Shown: positions 23,418 through 34,689 of the stretch, piece by piece | Layout of the letters: each line of letters starts with the position of its first letter | How positions within the stretch are numbered: the first letter of the stretch is position 1 | DNA from: Holothuria scabra | Taxonomy: Eukaryota; Echinodermata; Holothuroidea; Aspidochirotida; Holothuriidae | Direction of reading: 5' to 3' | DNA: 64,000 bases | NCBI GenBank assembly: GCA_037179385.1 | Contig: CM074200.1 | Coordinates: 33,049,884-33,113,883, forward strand | Notes under the pieces: generated by a model | The model's database searches: none | Seen by the model: the letters and a program-made list of their open reading frames with translations, nothing else | What the model was told of the DNA's origin: nothing | Program-made: the position numbers and the translations under genes

Positions 23418-24085
23418 TAAGAAAGCTCTCATAGATGCAGTTATTATATAATTATTAATATTAATTAATATAGTTGTAGTTAGTCGTAATGAAAGAACCT
23501 CAAGCAAGTAATACCACTGAGGTCTGAGTGCAGTCATAGTTGCATTGAATGATGTCATAGCCCGAAATATTTTTAACGAAAACTGATGGAATGTTGACAT
23601 AATCCAGAAGTAACTTTGAACGATTAGAACTTTGAGTAAGTATCATCGGATGCACGTTTACTTAACTTTTGCAAAGAGGGTATAAAGTTACAAAAAATAT
23701 GAGTAAATATTGTGCCCTTCCCTTCTAGGCCTGATAGAAAAAAGTGCATACGACAAAAGACAACACATCCAAGTCGCAATATTGTGTACTCGTTTCACGG
23801 TTTCACTTGTGTTACCTTCATGCCGATAACGATATTTAGTCCGGAAAGTAAGGGTTCTTAAATCGATATCAAGATCACTACAGTGTGACCTCAGGTTAAG
23901 GTAAGAATGTAAGCGCGTTGATAAAACTGCGCTTGGAAAGACACAACAGAAACGGGACCAATCAGTAGGTCATTGAACTTCAGTAAAACCAGTCATTGCG
24001 CGTTCTGGATCTGGAAAAATACTGCACAACACTCCTGGTGGAGTCAATTTAACGTGCAGGGTTGAGTGTGCGCGTGTAGTTAGTC
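23418..24085. other. No gene recognised
   Basis: AT-rich sequence. The minus-strand frame 23352-23600 has no recognisable domain. Confidence 0.5.
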
Positions 24086-24089
24086 GTCC

Positions 24090-24895
24090 CGTCTCTTGAA
24101 CTACTTGGGGTCCTCGAGATCTTTAATGTTCTGGGGATGTAGGTTCCAGTCTCTGACTGTCCGAGGAAAGAAACTGTATTTGTAGCAGTCGTTATTGGTT
24201 GGTATATTTGTAAAGCTATTAGAATGGTGATGCCTGGAGGGCCGCCGGATCGGTTGGAGGTTGTTGATTGGCAAGCCTAGGAGGCCCAATCTGGCTTTGT
24301 GAAGAATTGCTTGCCTGGTGGCAGTACGCCTGTTTTTGAAACTATCCCACTCTAGGTGATTTAACATTTCAGTCACACTACTATGGGGGAATAGTCATTA
24401 TAAACATACCTAGCAGCCCTACGTTGAATTTGCTCAGCCTTATTGGATAGGGACACGGTGTAGGTAGCCCAAACAGAAGATGAATACTCCAAATAAAGGC
24501 CTAACAAGTGTGAGATAGGCATTAGCTTTAACACTCCTGGGGCAGGAGTGTAAATTTCTTTTAATAAAAGCCAAAGATCTATTTGCTGATGAAGTGATGC
24601 GATTAATATGTCTATTCCAGGTAAGGGTATTAGAGATGTCAGCTCCCAGATAAGTGTGGCAAAAGGTAAACTCCAGGGTATCGTTATGTAGAGTATAATT
24701 AAAAAACTTGGGATTCCTTGAGTGAGTAATCCTCATAGGAAAGCACTTCTTGGTATTAAAGTGCATTTGCCATTTATTTTGGCACTCAGAGAGGGTGTTT
24801 AGATCATTTTGGAGTTGAACCTGGTCAAGATTAATAACACAAAATAATGCAAGTGATGCACGGGAACGTAGGCCGAGTGCTTTTAGCGATATCAT
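24090..24895 (-). mobile_element. Truncated L2/Jockey-like LINE reverse transcriptase remnant
   Basis: Two minus-strand frames, 24440-24895 and 24101-24376, carry consecutive parts of the C-terminal half of a non-LTR reverse transcriptase. These include WQMHFNTKKC, YLGADISNTLTWNRHI, SLAFIKRNLHSCPRSVKANAY and LTLVRPL, then NHLEWDSFKNRR and the terminal SFFPRTVRDWN motif. The frames are separated by stops or a shift between 24377 and 24440. The catalytic FADD region is absent because homology ends near 24850. The copy cannot be active. Confidence 0.85.
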
Positions 24896-25017
24896 TTACC
24901 GTGTGGTGTCCACTATTGTTCTGATTCACAGGTCAAAAGTTGTTTAACCTTGTTCATTCATATTCCTAATAATATTTTGATTTGTGAAAGAACAGTTCAC
25001 TACATTACTGGAAAGTA

Positions 25018-25980
25018 TTGATTACACAAGGACCAGTACTTTCCTTGTCTTATGTTAATGATATTATTAGTGCTGCTTCTTCCGCAGTTAGGTTGTTTGC
25101 TGATGACTCTGTTTGCTATAGGGTCATCAATAATCCCAGTGACTGCAGTGAGTTACAGAAGGGCGTTATAAACTTGGGCAAGTGGACCAAAAACTTTGAG
25201 TATGAGATTCCACCCGGCTAAGTGTAATGTTACGTCTGTTACTAGGAAGCATAACCCAATAATCTACAATTACACTCTTAATGGGGCTGAGCTGACGAGG
25301 GTTGATTCAATTAAGTATATGGGGGTGACTATCACTAAGAATCTCAACTGGGGCAACTGACATATCCAACTTGTTTGTAATAAGGGAAATACGATCTTAG
25401 GCCTAGTACGCAGGAACCTCTCATTTTGTTCCAAAGATGTCAAATTTGCGGCCTATAAAGGTTTACTAAGGCCCTTGTTGGAGCATGCTTGTTCCGTCTG
25501 GGATCCACATCAGATTTCACTCCAAGATAGATTGGAGGGAGTACAAAAAAAGATCTGTCAGGTTTATATCCAGCGAGTACTCCCGAGAAGTTGGCTCTAT
25601 GACCGCACTCCTCACAGATCTAGGTCTAGATACTTTGTCTTTCCGCCGGAGACGTTGCAGACTTATAATTTTTGCCAAAGGTATTTACGGCCAAGCTAAC
25701 ATCCCTCTGTCTAATCTGTGTAAACCTACGCGTTGTTCTCGTAACATGCATGTTTTGCACTTTGCCCCCCCCCCCCCCCCCCCACGCTAGGACTAATTGT
25801 TTTAAGTACAGTTTTGTCCCTAATACTATTCGGGATTGGAATAACCTCCCAGAGAGTCTTATTGTGGGGGCCATAAGTCACCCAAAGTGTGGTTTTCATT
25901 ACGAACTCTTTGACGGCCTGACTGATCACACGGGACGTACGCGGTGTATAAATGTCCTTTTGGATGCCTCACCGTCTTGA
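25018..25980 (+). mobile_element. Decayed LINE reverse transcriptase remnant
   Basis: The frame starting at 25018 keeps SYVNDI and RLFADDSVCYR, so the catalytic aspartate pair is present. Other frames continue with KCNVTSVTRKHNP, YTLNG, YMGVTITKNLNW, LVRRNLSFCSKDVKFAAYKG, LLRPLLEHACSVWDPH, YSREVGSMTALL and SFVPNTIRDWNNLPES. Several frameshifts and stops, and a poly-C run at 25767-25783, break the reading frame. It lies head-to-head with the minus-strand remnant at 24090-24895 and is a relative, not a close copy. Confidence 0.85.
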
Positions 25981-26934
25981 AGAAGAGAGAGAGAGAACAA
26001 GGATCTCCGGGTATAGTCAACTGTTCATAGGGCCCATAGTGCTTTGCATTTCAATGCAATTTCATTTCCCTAGGCAACGTCAGTTCCCTAGACAATTCGC
26101 CAAGGCTATGGGCCTAATTGGTATACTTTTAATTAGGTTATTCTTGAAAATATGAGATAAACCCTACTTGAATGTCCATATTTTCCTTCTTTCATTTTGT
26201 TTTATTTCCCTAAAAAATACATCAAATACATTTTTACCTCAGGGGGTTTCTTGTTCCCCAAGTGACGGCATTCCATGTTTGACCTGACTACTCATACGAT
26301 GAATTCATCCCAACTATATCCGTAATTTCAAATAAGTCATCCAAATTATTAATACAAGGTATTCTCCCAAGTCATTCGGTAGTTTGCTGCTCACATAATG
26401 TTCCAAAATCAAGGTGCATCTTTTCGGTGTAAATGTTTATCACCGGCACAGTAACTGTCACCGTAAGGCATGTGTTTAACCGTGTGCCTTTCGCTTTATA
26501 AACAGCTTATTGTATAGTTCTATACAAAATAACGTGATTGTGTACATCATTTCTGCTCTCAAGAAAGACTTACAACCGTTTCGTACAGTTCTGCCATGCC
26601 TGGAGAAGTTGGGATGCCTCAATCCGGCTCATCTTTTATCTTGAGTTGAATCAAATTATCCACATAGCCACAACTCAATTGATTAACCACTGTAGCAAGC
26701 TTTGCATTGTTTTTGAACTCCTTAAAGAATTCGCTGAGACTTTCTCGCAGCAGCTGCCTCCTCTAATTCTTTTAATTCTACGACGATGATACGTTCATTC
26801 ACTAGCATTGTAATTAGATTACCAGTGGTCAACAATAAAGTATTTTGAAGTATTTGCCCCACGTTCCTTTCATCCGAGTATGTGAAAGATTCTGTAAACA
26901 GACAATAACTTTCCAAGAGCATTATACACTCTGG
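25981..26934. other. No gene recognised
   Basis: Begins with a short GA run (25982-25996). Frames at 26538-26789 and 26722-26922 overlap on opposite strands and have no recognisable domain. Confidence 0.5.
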
Positions 26935-26942
26935 GCCCTTGG

Positions 26943-27752
26943 CATGGGCGTCCGCAGAAATTTTTACAAGGGAGGGGGGGCAAGATCATTCATGGATAAT
27001 TGAGTACACTATCTAAGCGGAGCGCCACCATCAGTTGGCGCGGAGCGTACAAGAAAATTTTGGGCCTTACAAACCCTCCAGATGGCCGGAAACGACACTT
27101 GGGGAGTGTTCTAAGCTGCATGTACCCAGCTCTGAACCAGGAATTTCATGTCTGTAATTTCAGATTTTTAGAATTTTCAATGTAAAAAATTGTTGAAGGG
27201 AATCTGCCTCTCGGTCACGGCCTCGCAAGCCTACGCACGGTAAAACTTACAACTGTCAAACAGCCTATAAAGGCCTATGTCTGTTACCTAATTATGAACC
27301 ATGCATACAACCCCCCCCCCCCCCCCCCCCATATTCACCTTGTATATCCAAGTTACACCTTCGCGTTACCACTTGAGATCGACACGGGACCAAACCAAGA
27401 CCAACGCATTCATCAATGGTCGGATGCCACATGCACACTACATACCTGACTACTAAGCTAGTACAATATTGGCATTATTTTTACAATTACAAATTTTCAA
27501 TAGATATCACGAATGATGGTCCTCAAATTACGATTTCACTATTCAGCATACTGCAGCACCTTCTGTTTTGCTATTCCTGGTGAAATGTCCGCATATTTCA
27601 CGAGTAAAAACTGACGCTGTGAGTGAATGTGTTTTGATGATTTATTTTTATTTTTTTTTATTTTAATTTTTAATTATTTTTTTCACAAGTTTGATTTTTG
27701 GGGGGAGGGGCAAGTGCCCTTCTTCTCCCCCCCCCCCTTGCGGACGCCCATG
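26943..27752. mobile_element. hAT-like non-autonomous element with 8-bp duplication
   Basis: The ends are inverted copies of CATGGGCGTCCGCA followed by purine-rich GGGGGG/A runs. Flanking GCCCTTGG (26935-26942) and GCCCTTGT (27753-27760) match at 7 of 8 bases and are best read as an 8-bp target-site duplication. An 8-bp duplication with CA-starting short TIRs is characteristic of hAT elements. No transposase frame is present in 810 bp. The 20-C run at 27310-27330 lies inside it. Confidence 0.75.
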
Positions 27753-27794
27753 GCCCTTGTACATTTATGGGGCCTAAAGAAGATAAAGAAGATA

Positions 27795-28213
27795 TTCTTC
27801 TTCTTCTTCTTCTTCTTCTTCTTCTTCTTCTTCTTCTTCTTCTTCTTCTTCTTCTTCTTCTTTTTCTTTTTTTTCTTCTTCTTCTTCTTTTTCTTCTTCT
27901 TCTTCTTCTTTTTCTTCTTCTTCTTCTTCTTCTTCTTCTTCTTCTTCTTCTTCTTCTTCTTCTTCTTCTTCTTCTTCTTCTTCTTCTTCTTCTTCTTCTT
28001 CTTCTTCTTCTTCTTCTTCTTCTTCTTCTTCTTCTTCTTCTTCTTCTTCTTCTTCTTCTTCTTCTTCTTCTTCTTCTTCTTCTTCTTCTTCTTCTTCTTC
28101 TTCTTCTTCTTCTTCTTCTTCTTCTTCTTCTTCTTCTTCTTCTTCTTCTTCTTCTTCTTCTTCTTCTTCTTCTTCTTCTTCTTCTTCTTCTTCTTCTTCT
28201 TCTTCTTCTTCCT
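27795..28213. repeat. (TTC)n trinucleotide microsatellite
   Basis: About 420 bp of TTC/CTT repeat with a few TTTTT interruptions between 27860 and 27915 and near-perfect units after that. It starts just right of the hAT-like element. The poly-Phe, poly-Leu and poly-Lys frames across it are artefacts of the repeat. GAA/TTC tracts of this length are prone to expansion and triplex formation. Confidence 0.98.
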
Positions 28214-30424
28214 TTTTCCTTTTTTCCTTAACCTTGTTATGGGGATATGATGTATGCTGAGCCAGTTAAAAAACCTTGACATACATGTACACCATTTCTA
28301 GTCCCTTGCCACGACTTTGGAGTTTGCCTGCTTTGCAACCCTGTATAAACATTCATTGTAACCTTAAGTTAATGAATCTAAGTACCTTGTTTAAATACAT
28401 ACATTCGTACATCATCTTTTCAAATGTTCGCTACAGAATTCCAGAATATAAGATTTAAAAAAACTGATTGGACGCATCTAAAAAGGTATGGGAGAGACCA
28501 TCTTCAGCCGTCTGGAAGTAAGTTCTCGACATTTAATATATTCCGCGCCGAACTCTAACGACTAATTGCCAACAGCTTTCCCCCTCCTAGCAAATTCTTC
28601 ACTACACCCTATGTGAAAAGCAACAGTTCTCTTGTGTGGGAGGAGAAGAATTTATCCTGATTTGATCAATTAAAAGTTGTGGCCCCTGAAATTTTTCATG
28701 CGAATGCCCAAGCCATTTCCACGCTTATCATACTACTGATTAAATTAATCATACTAGCATTAACTGCCATGATTTCGAGCACCAAACGGAAATAACGGGA
28801 ATTGTTATTACTTCGTTAGTGGATTGTTCAATTCAAAAATAATTTAAATGTTCAAAGTAATTTGAATTAATATTGGTAATAACTTAACGTCCCAAAATAC
28901 TCAGTTTCATGCTAGAATGATTTTATACGGTACTCATCGTACTGGAATATAAGTTACATTAAATGGTCGCAATAAGAAATATTATTTAGTACTGACGTAC
29001 ATAAACACCGGTGTTCAAAAGTGAAGATAACACTACCATTTTGGCAGGTATTTATCCTTCACTTTTTATTTACGCTCTGTCATGGCTCTCTTGATCTTTT
29101 GGAGTTTTTGACTAAAGACTGAAGTATTTACATATCCTTGAGCTGGTTGCCTTTATACGTGGAGCTTAAAAGAAGAATGAAATACTTTCTTCGAGAGTGG
29201 TAGGGAAGTTAAATGCCTAAAGGAAATGCCAATTCTTAAATTTAGAGGAACAATAACTTTAAGGGAATTAAATTCGGCTTTCTGCTTCCTTATTTTAACA
29301 ATTCAATTACGGGGCCCCTCATAGTTAAAGCATTAGCGTATGGGGAGCAATATGAAAGTGTGGACGGCATTTCTTGCGGATTGCAGATCTCATGCTCCCT
29401 CTTAGACCAAGACATATTTCACGTTTTCTACTTCTTTTCCAACCACTGCGATCCATTGAAAAAATGAGCATGAACTTTTATATGCCGTTACTCATGTAAA
29501 ACAGATAAAATCGTACAATTAGGACAGTAAAAATCATTGGCTTTTGCTACACCAGATGCCAACTGCTGTACAACTATGTCCACTGAGAGGACTGCCACGA
29601 CCTACTTCAATATCAGATGCGGCGATCACATTTCAAATGTCTTTTGTTAAAGTGAAAAAGGGATCGCTAAAACATAGGCTACCCCCCCCCCCCAAAGAAA
29701 ATGCCCTCTCGGTAAAGGCAAGTGTGGGGATCACAGCTAAAATATTTTACAATATAGTGAAAAGGGAAGACTAAAACCAATTTTCGCTCCTTCCCTATTT
29801 GTGAAGGTGTTGACGATCTCCCTCTGCTTCCCGCTCCGATCTTCCTAAACTTCAGATGCCGTCTATGTACAAAATAAATTGCACATTAAGTTACATGGAA
29901 ATTACAAAACGTTTTAATATTTTCGGAGTGTAGATCGGCATTGCAAGAGCTTAGTAGTCTCATCAGATGAGGGACTTCAACAGCTCCTTGGTCACCCACG
30001 TAAATCTGTACAAGTAAGCCTGGTCTAAGCGCAGTATCCTCCTCAATGACAAGGGAATCTTGTATAGTTCGGCGATGAAACTTTCATGCTGTATGCGTAG
30101 GTGCTGATATACGATACAATGTCCCTTAAAGTTGAGGATTTTACTGAAATTTAAAAGTTACAGTCATCATCATTTTAAAAGGGTGTTTAGGAATTAAAAG
30201 TTTTCCTAAACAATTATTTTTCTCCACATTAAAAAAAAAACTTTTAGATGCAAAACGCTCGTGTTTCGTTCCTATTCACTTCGATTTTAAACACGACGAA
30301 TTGTTCAACATTTAGTGTTATATAGCTTAATATGTTTGGAATTTAAACATGTCTTCAAAGAGGGAACGAAACAAGTGTTTAATTGCTAAACGCTTTTTAG
30401 AGTGATGGTCTCATGTTCAAAGTT
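28214..30424. other. No gene recognised
   Basis: Long AT-rich stretch with a C-run at 29683-29693 and no domain-bearing frame. The 76-residue frame at 29544-29774 reads through the C-run and is not supported. Confidence 0.5.
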
Positions 30425-30429
30425 AGTCA

Positions 30430-31010
30430 TGCATGGTTATATGAGCAATAGGAAACAATTGTTTTATGTAAATGGTGCCTATTCTACCTGTTCCTTCGTC
30501 CTTCGTAATGGAGGCGTGCGTTAGGGTTCTGTGATGGGGCCATTACTATTTTTAATCAACGTTAATGATATTAAAAATGTTGTGCCTAACGAGTCTCTAA
30601 GAATCTTTGCCGGTGACACGAATGTATCTGTCCATGACATGACAGTAATTGTGTTACCTTTGTTCATAGAGCTAATTCCGTACTCAAACAACTTAAGCCT
30701 TGCTTAAATACAAACAGACTTACTTTACATTTTGAGAAAACCAATTTTTCTATATTCCATGCTAATTCCCATATTCCCCATGCTTGTTCAGACCACTTTG
30801 TCTTGAATTACAAGCGTCCCAGGGATTTCTTTCATACTTATACCCCTAGGCTGCTTTCCAGAACATCATTGGCAGATTGTCAATATGATGAGGCTTCCCC
30901 GCAAATCTAGGGTGTGATTAAATGTTTACGTAACATTTTGTTAAGACTTACATAGGAATATTTCAGTTGGGGAAGATCAGGTTCTCTGTCCGATAACTTA
31001 AATCCTGCCC
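30430..31010 (+). mobile_element. LINE reverse transcriptase remnant with dead active site
   Basis: One broken frame reads YMSNRKQLFYVNGAYS, then GGVR-stop-GSVMGPLLFLINVNDI, then SLRIFAGDTNVSVHD, then RANSVLKQL, NTNRLTLHFEKTNFSIFHA. This is the canonical order of the non-LTR reverse transcriptase core. The usual GVPQGS glutamine codon is TAG, and the first catalytic aspartate of the FADD box is replaced by glycine. Both ends are missing. Confidence 0.85.
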
Positions 31011-32446
31011 GAAAGACTATTTAAATGGAGCACCATCAATAGCCGATGTGCTGAAAATTTTACATTGCAACCCCTCAAATATCCGTTAAGGGTAATTTCC
31101 AGGAGTGCCATTGCACGCTTAGCAGTCGCTATTGTGAGGTTTTGCCTGCCATAAGTTGATAAATGTTGGCTTCAATAAAAAAAAAAAAAATAATCAGAAA
31201 ATAATAAAAACTGAAATGCATGGGCATAGTCAGGTCTTGTGTCTAGTGGCCACATTCGATTCCTCCATCGTCCCCATTTTTCATTGCCGACCCGGGAGAG
31301 GGGTATAAGGGGTAATCGGTTTCCTTTATTTTACATATCTTTATGCTAGATCCAAATGCTGAAAATGTTTTGATTTTTGCCCTTTCGATGAATAATTTTG
31401 AGAACAAGCGAAATTTCATAAGCAAGCAAACTTTCGTTGAAAAACCTGTTTCGTTTCAATGTCATCAATGTAATAAAAAGAACATCACACTTGTTGAGTT
31501 AGAATTTCCCAATTACTCTCCACCTAGGCACTCTATCCCCCACCCCCACCCCAACTGCCTGAGATTTGGAATAAATTGTATCACTGGATACAATGGTCTT
31601 GTAACTTTTCGGTGGAAAAGAAAACAACGATATCGAAGTTATTCTTGTGTCTGCATGTGGCAATTTTCAAGCGCGTAGCTAAGAATTTGTTGAGGGGGGA
31701 GGGGGGGTCGACCCAGAGCACGCTTGTGCGTAAGGGGTTGGCCCCTGTCCCATTGTTTAAATTTTTTTGTTGTTTTTTAATGTGAAAATATGTGATTTGT
31801 TGCTTACTTTGTACGGCATTTTGTATGCAGAGACACATAACAGCTTCAAACAAGTAGAGCTTTTGTTTTAAGCACAGACCTACCGCTATGACCTGATATG
31901 GTAGGCTTTCAATTTCAATGTCCCCTTACGTTATCGGTATGTTTGGCAAGTAGCTGTCGGTGTTCTCATGGGTTCGCGTGGGGCCAGAGGCATATTTAGT
32001 CCAAAATGCCCTCCTCAGATCGCCGAAAATGGCACAGAAATACCAGTTTTTCACTCAAAAAAGAGTTACATCTCTGCTCTTTTGCACCTCATGCTATAAT
32101 CCTTGGTCCGCCGAATCTGATGAAACTGTCTGTATAGCTGCTCGAACTCCTGGCTGTTAAGTGATATTATTTCAAACACATTTTTATTGAAGAGTTTTAT
32201 ATGGTGTTAAAAAAGAACAATTTACCCAACCTGTCGTTTGCCACATCTTCACTCAGAAAAAAATACCTAAAATCCTCTGGGAGCCCAGAATCAATTCCCA
32301 CTAAAGGAACGATCATTAAAATGAAATTCAAAGGCCTGATGATTTATATGGTCAGTATACATCCCCCTCCCCCGTCTTCCCCACCCCACCTCCTTTTTGC
32401 AGGCACTGCATAGTGATTTTAATTTAGTACTTGAATTTGACCTTCC
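31011..32446. other. No gene recognised
   Basis: Contains an A-run near 31177-31191 and G-rich GAGGGGGGAGGGGGGG at about 31693-31708 preceded by GCGTAGCTAAGAATTTGTTG, which may be the end of an unrecognised element. Overlapping frames at 31343-31853 on both strands are unsupported. Confidence 0.45.
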
Positions 32447-33297
32447 TTAAAGGTCTAATTCTCTCACCCTAAATAGTTTTTATTCTCCGAAGCTACTCAC
32501 TTACATAACATAACATAACCAGTTAAAGGGCAAAGGAGGGTAAAAACCCCATAAGATGCCTTATAGAACAGACCCAAACCAACACCTAATTCAAATAAAA
32601 ACTAAACAAATCCAATACAATCAGATCCTGCCACTGCCAAGGTTATACTTGTCAATGTTAATCTTGAAGCAGTTGACTGAAGTGGAATTAACAACCCACT
32701 CAGGGAGACTGTTCCACTCATTGACAACCCTATGAGAGAAGCTGAACTTTCTGATTTCAAGTATAGAGAAACATTTCATCAGCTTCTTATAATGGCCACG
32801 AACACGGGAATCAGCACAAACCTCTAAGTAGTTACAGGTAGACAGAGGATTATAACCATAAAGGAGCTTGAAAACCTGCAGCATATCCCCCCTAATCCTT
32901 CTTAACTCGAGAGAAGTAAGTCCTAGACAACTGAGCCTATCACGATAATTGAGATTACGCACTTTGTAAATAAGCCGTGTGGCCCTCCTCTGAACCTGCT
33001 CTAAAATAAACTTGTCCTTTTCATAAAAAGGGTTCCATGCCTGCACAGCATAATCAAGATGTAAGCCCTTCCCACAACTGCCTTAGGTTCATCTCCAACC
33101 ACTCAAGTCACAAACTTAGTTTATGTTTTAGGGTGTCTCAATGTTTAATCAAGACTCAGTACAGTACATGCTGTGTAATACGAGCTACAGTGATCCGCAG
33201 TTTTTTAACTTGCTGTCAATCAAAAAGCTGTGCCAATGCAGAGTTGCTGTGGACTCTGCAAAAATGGTTGTTTGGGATGAGAGTTGACTGCCTTTAA
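32447..33297. mobile_element. TTAA-flanked MITE interrupted by a nested LINE
   Basis: The left end TTAAAGG..TAATTCTCTCACCCTAAA (32447-32474) and the right end GTTTGGGATGAGAGTTGAC..CCTTTAA (to 33297) are inverted copies of each other and of the 43311-43428 MITE. Between them lies a minus-strand LINE (32502-33057). Without the LINE the MITE is about 295 bp, the same size as the 17510-17805 copy. The break falls in the CTCAC-TTAAGCCC region. Confidence 0.75.
32502..33057 (-). mobile_element. 5'-truncated CR1-like LINE 3' end
   Basis: A 141-residue minus-strand frame (32621-33046) is the C-terminal, post-RT part of a non-LTR retrotransposon: AWNPFYEKDKFILEQVQRRA, NYRDRLSCLGLTSLELRRIR, GDMLQVFKLLYG, RGHYKKLMK, RKFSFSHRVVNEWNSLPEWV. 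Upstream LDYAVQ is in frame to about 33057, where homology stops. The 3' UTR ends in (TTATG)n, seen here as CATAA repeats at 32502-32518. It is the longest intact frame of this family in the window but lacks the catalytic domain. Confidence 0.9.
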
Positions 33298-34684
33298 CTT
33301 TATTATTTTGCTTGTCTATTTTGAAGCCACTTGAGCAAGTCTACACTTTTACGCATGTAATTTATTCCACCTCCCCATCACACTTCATTCTGGAATTACA
33401 TGACATTGCACAATTGATCAAGTTTCAGAGAGCAACTTGATCTCAAGAGGAGAGGATGTATTTGGCGCTCTCTCAAGAGCAGCAACTGTCTCCACTGCCT
33501 CAAGAAGGAACGTTTCGATGGATGAAATAATGCAAGTTGCACACTGAAAGTCTGAGCAAAGGTTTGCAACTTTTTATAGTGAGAAAATTCAAGTATTTTT
33601 GCAAAAAAAGATGTTGAACATCTAAAGTACATTTCAATGTCGTCTCTGTATAGATCATCAGGTAGGAAGAGACAAAGAAGAGCAAATTGTATAAATGCAT
33701 TAACGCAGTCCTTTGCTAACATAAGGATGGTTAATTGTATTACTGAAATAATAAGCTAAGTAAAGACATAGCCTCATACCGATCAACGGCAAGGCAGGGG
33801 AAATGAAGTTATAAGTTGCGGTTAGGCGACTCTACCTTGCTCTATATACTTATGCATGGACAAGGTTGTCGTTCAGACGGCCTTATTTTTCTTATCTAGT
33901 TATGTATGGGAATGGACCCTTCCTTTAATTTACTATAATGCCCAAATCTTTGAAAACTGGCACTTGATCAATTGTGCAATCTCATGCAACCCCTCCGTTT
34001 GTGTGATGTGTCGGTAGAATCCCAATCAAACTTCATGTTAGGTCTCGGTTAGTTTTAGGACTTTACTTGTCTATTTTGAAGCCACTTATGCAAGTCTAAA
34101 CTTTTACGAATGTATAGGGGGATTCAGTATGTGCATGCTACACGGTAACGCCTTAACAGAAAGTGCGTTTTTTTTTTCGTAGCGCACCGGAGGGAAATTT
34201 CATGCGTTACTCTAGCACATTTCCACAAACCTAAAATAGCAGCATCCTAACCCATTGTTTGCGATTGTGATGCCTGAGAAAGATCGGTTAAAATATACAT
34301 TTTCAACGTACGTACTGTTATTTCAATTCCTAACTACGATTGTGCAACAAATCAAAATATATTCCAAGAACCGATTCCCCTGGTTGAACTACAAAAGAAA
34401 ACTACTCAAGCAGCGGCGGTCCAGTGACAAAAACGAGTAAGCGCACCGTGTGGGAATCGAATTAAGCAGTCAAACAATAGGTCAACGGTCAGTGATTCTT
34501 TTTAATGCCACGAGTAATTAACGTGGATATGTAAGTTCATTTCAAAGAAAACTATGTATTCATTCAGGCACTATAAGTACAATATCCCTCTTGTGCAACC
34601 AGTGTTGTTTAGGAAGTACGTTAGGCCTAGGTAGTCACTGAACGTGACCGTATAATCCGCTCCTTGTAGTCACTCCTTACTACG
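33298..34684. other. No gene recognised; ~50-bp direct duplication
   Basis: CTTGTCTATTTTGAAGCCAC followed by AAGTCTA(C/A)ACTTTTACG occurs at 33309-33356 and again at about 34067-34112. No transposon structure could be tied to the pair. Minus-strand frames at 33396-33722 are unrecognised. Confidence 0.5.
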
Positions 34685-34689
34685 GTCAC

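Noticed and set aside
27627..28282. Long ORFs on both strands (poly-Phe, poly-Leu, poly-Lys)
   Set aside because: They are translations of the TTC/GAA microsatellite.
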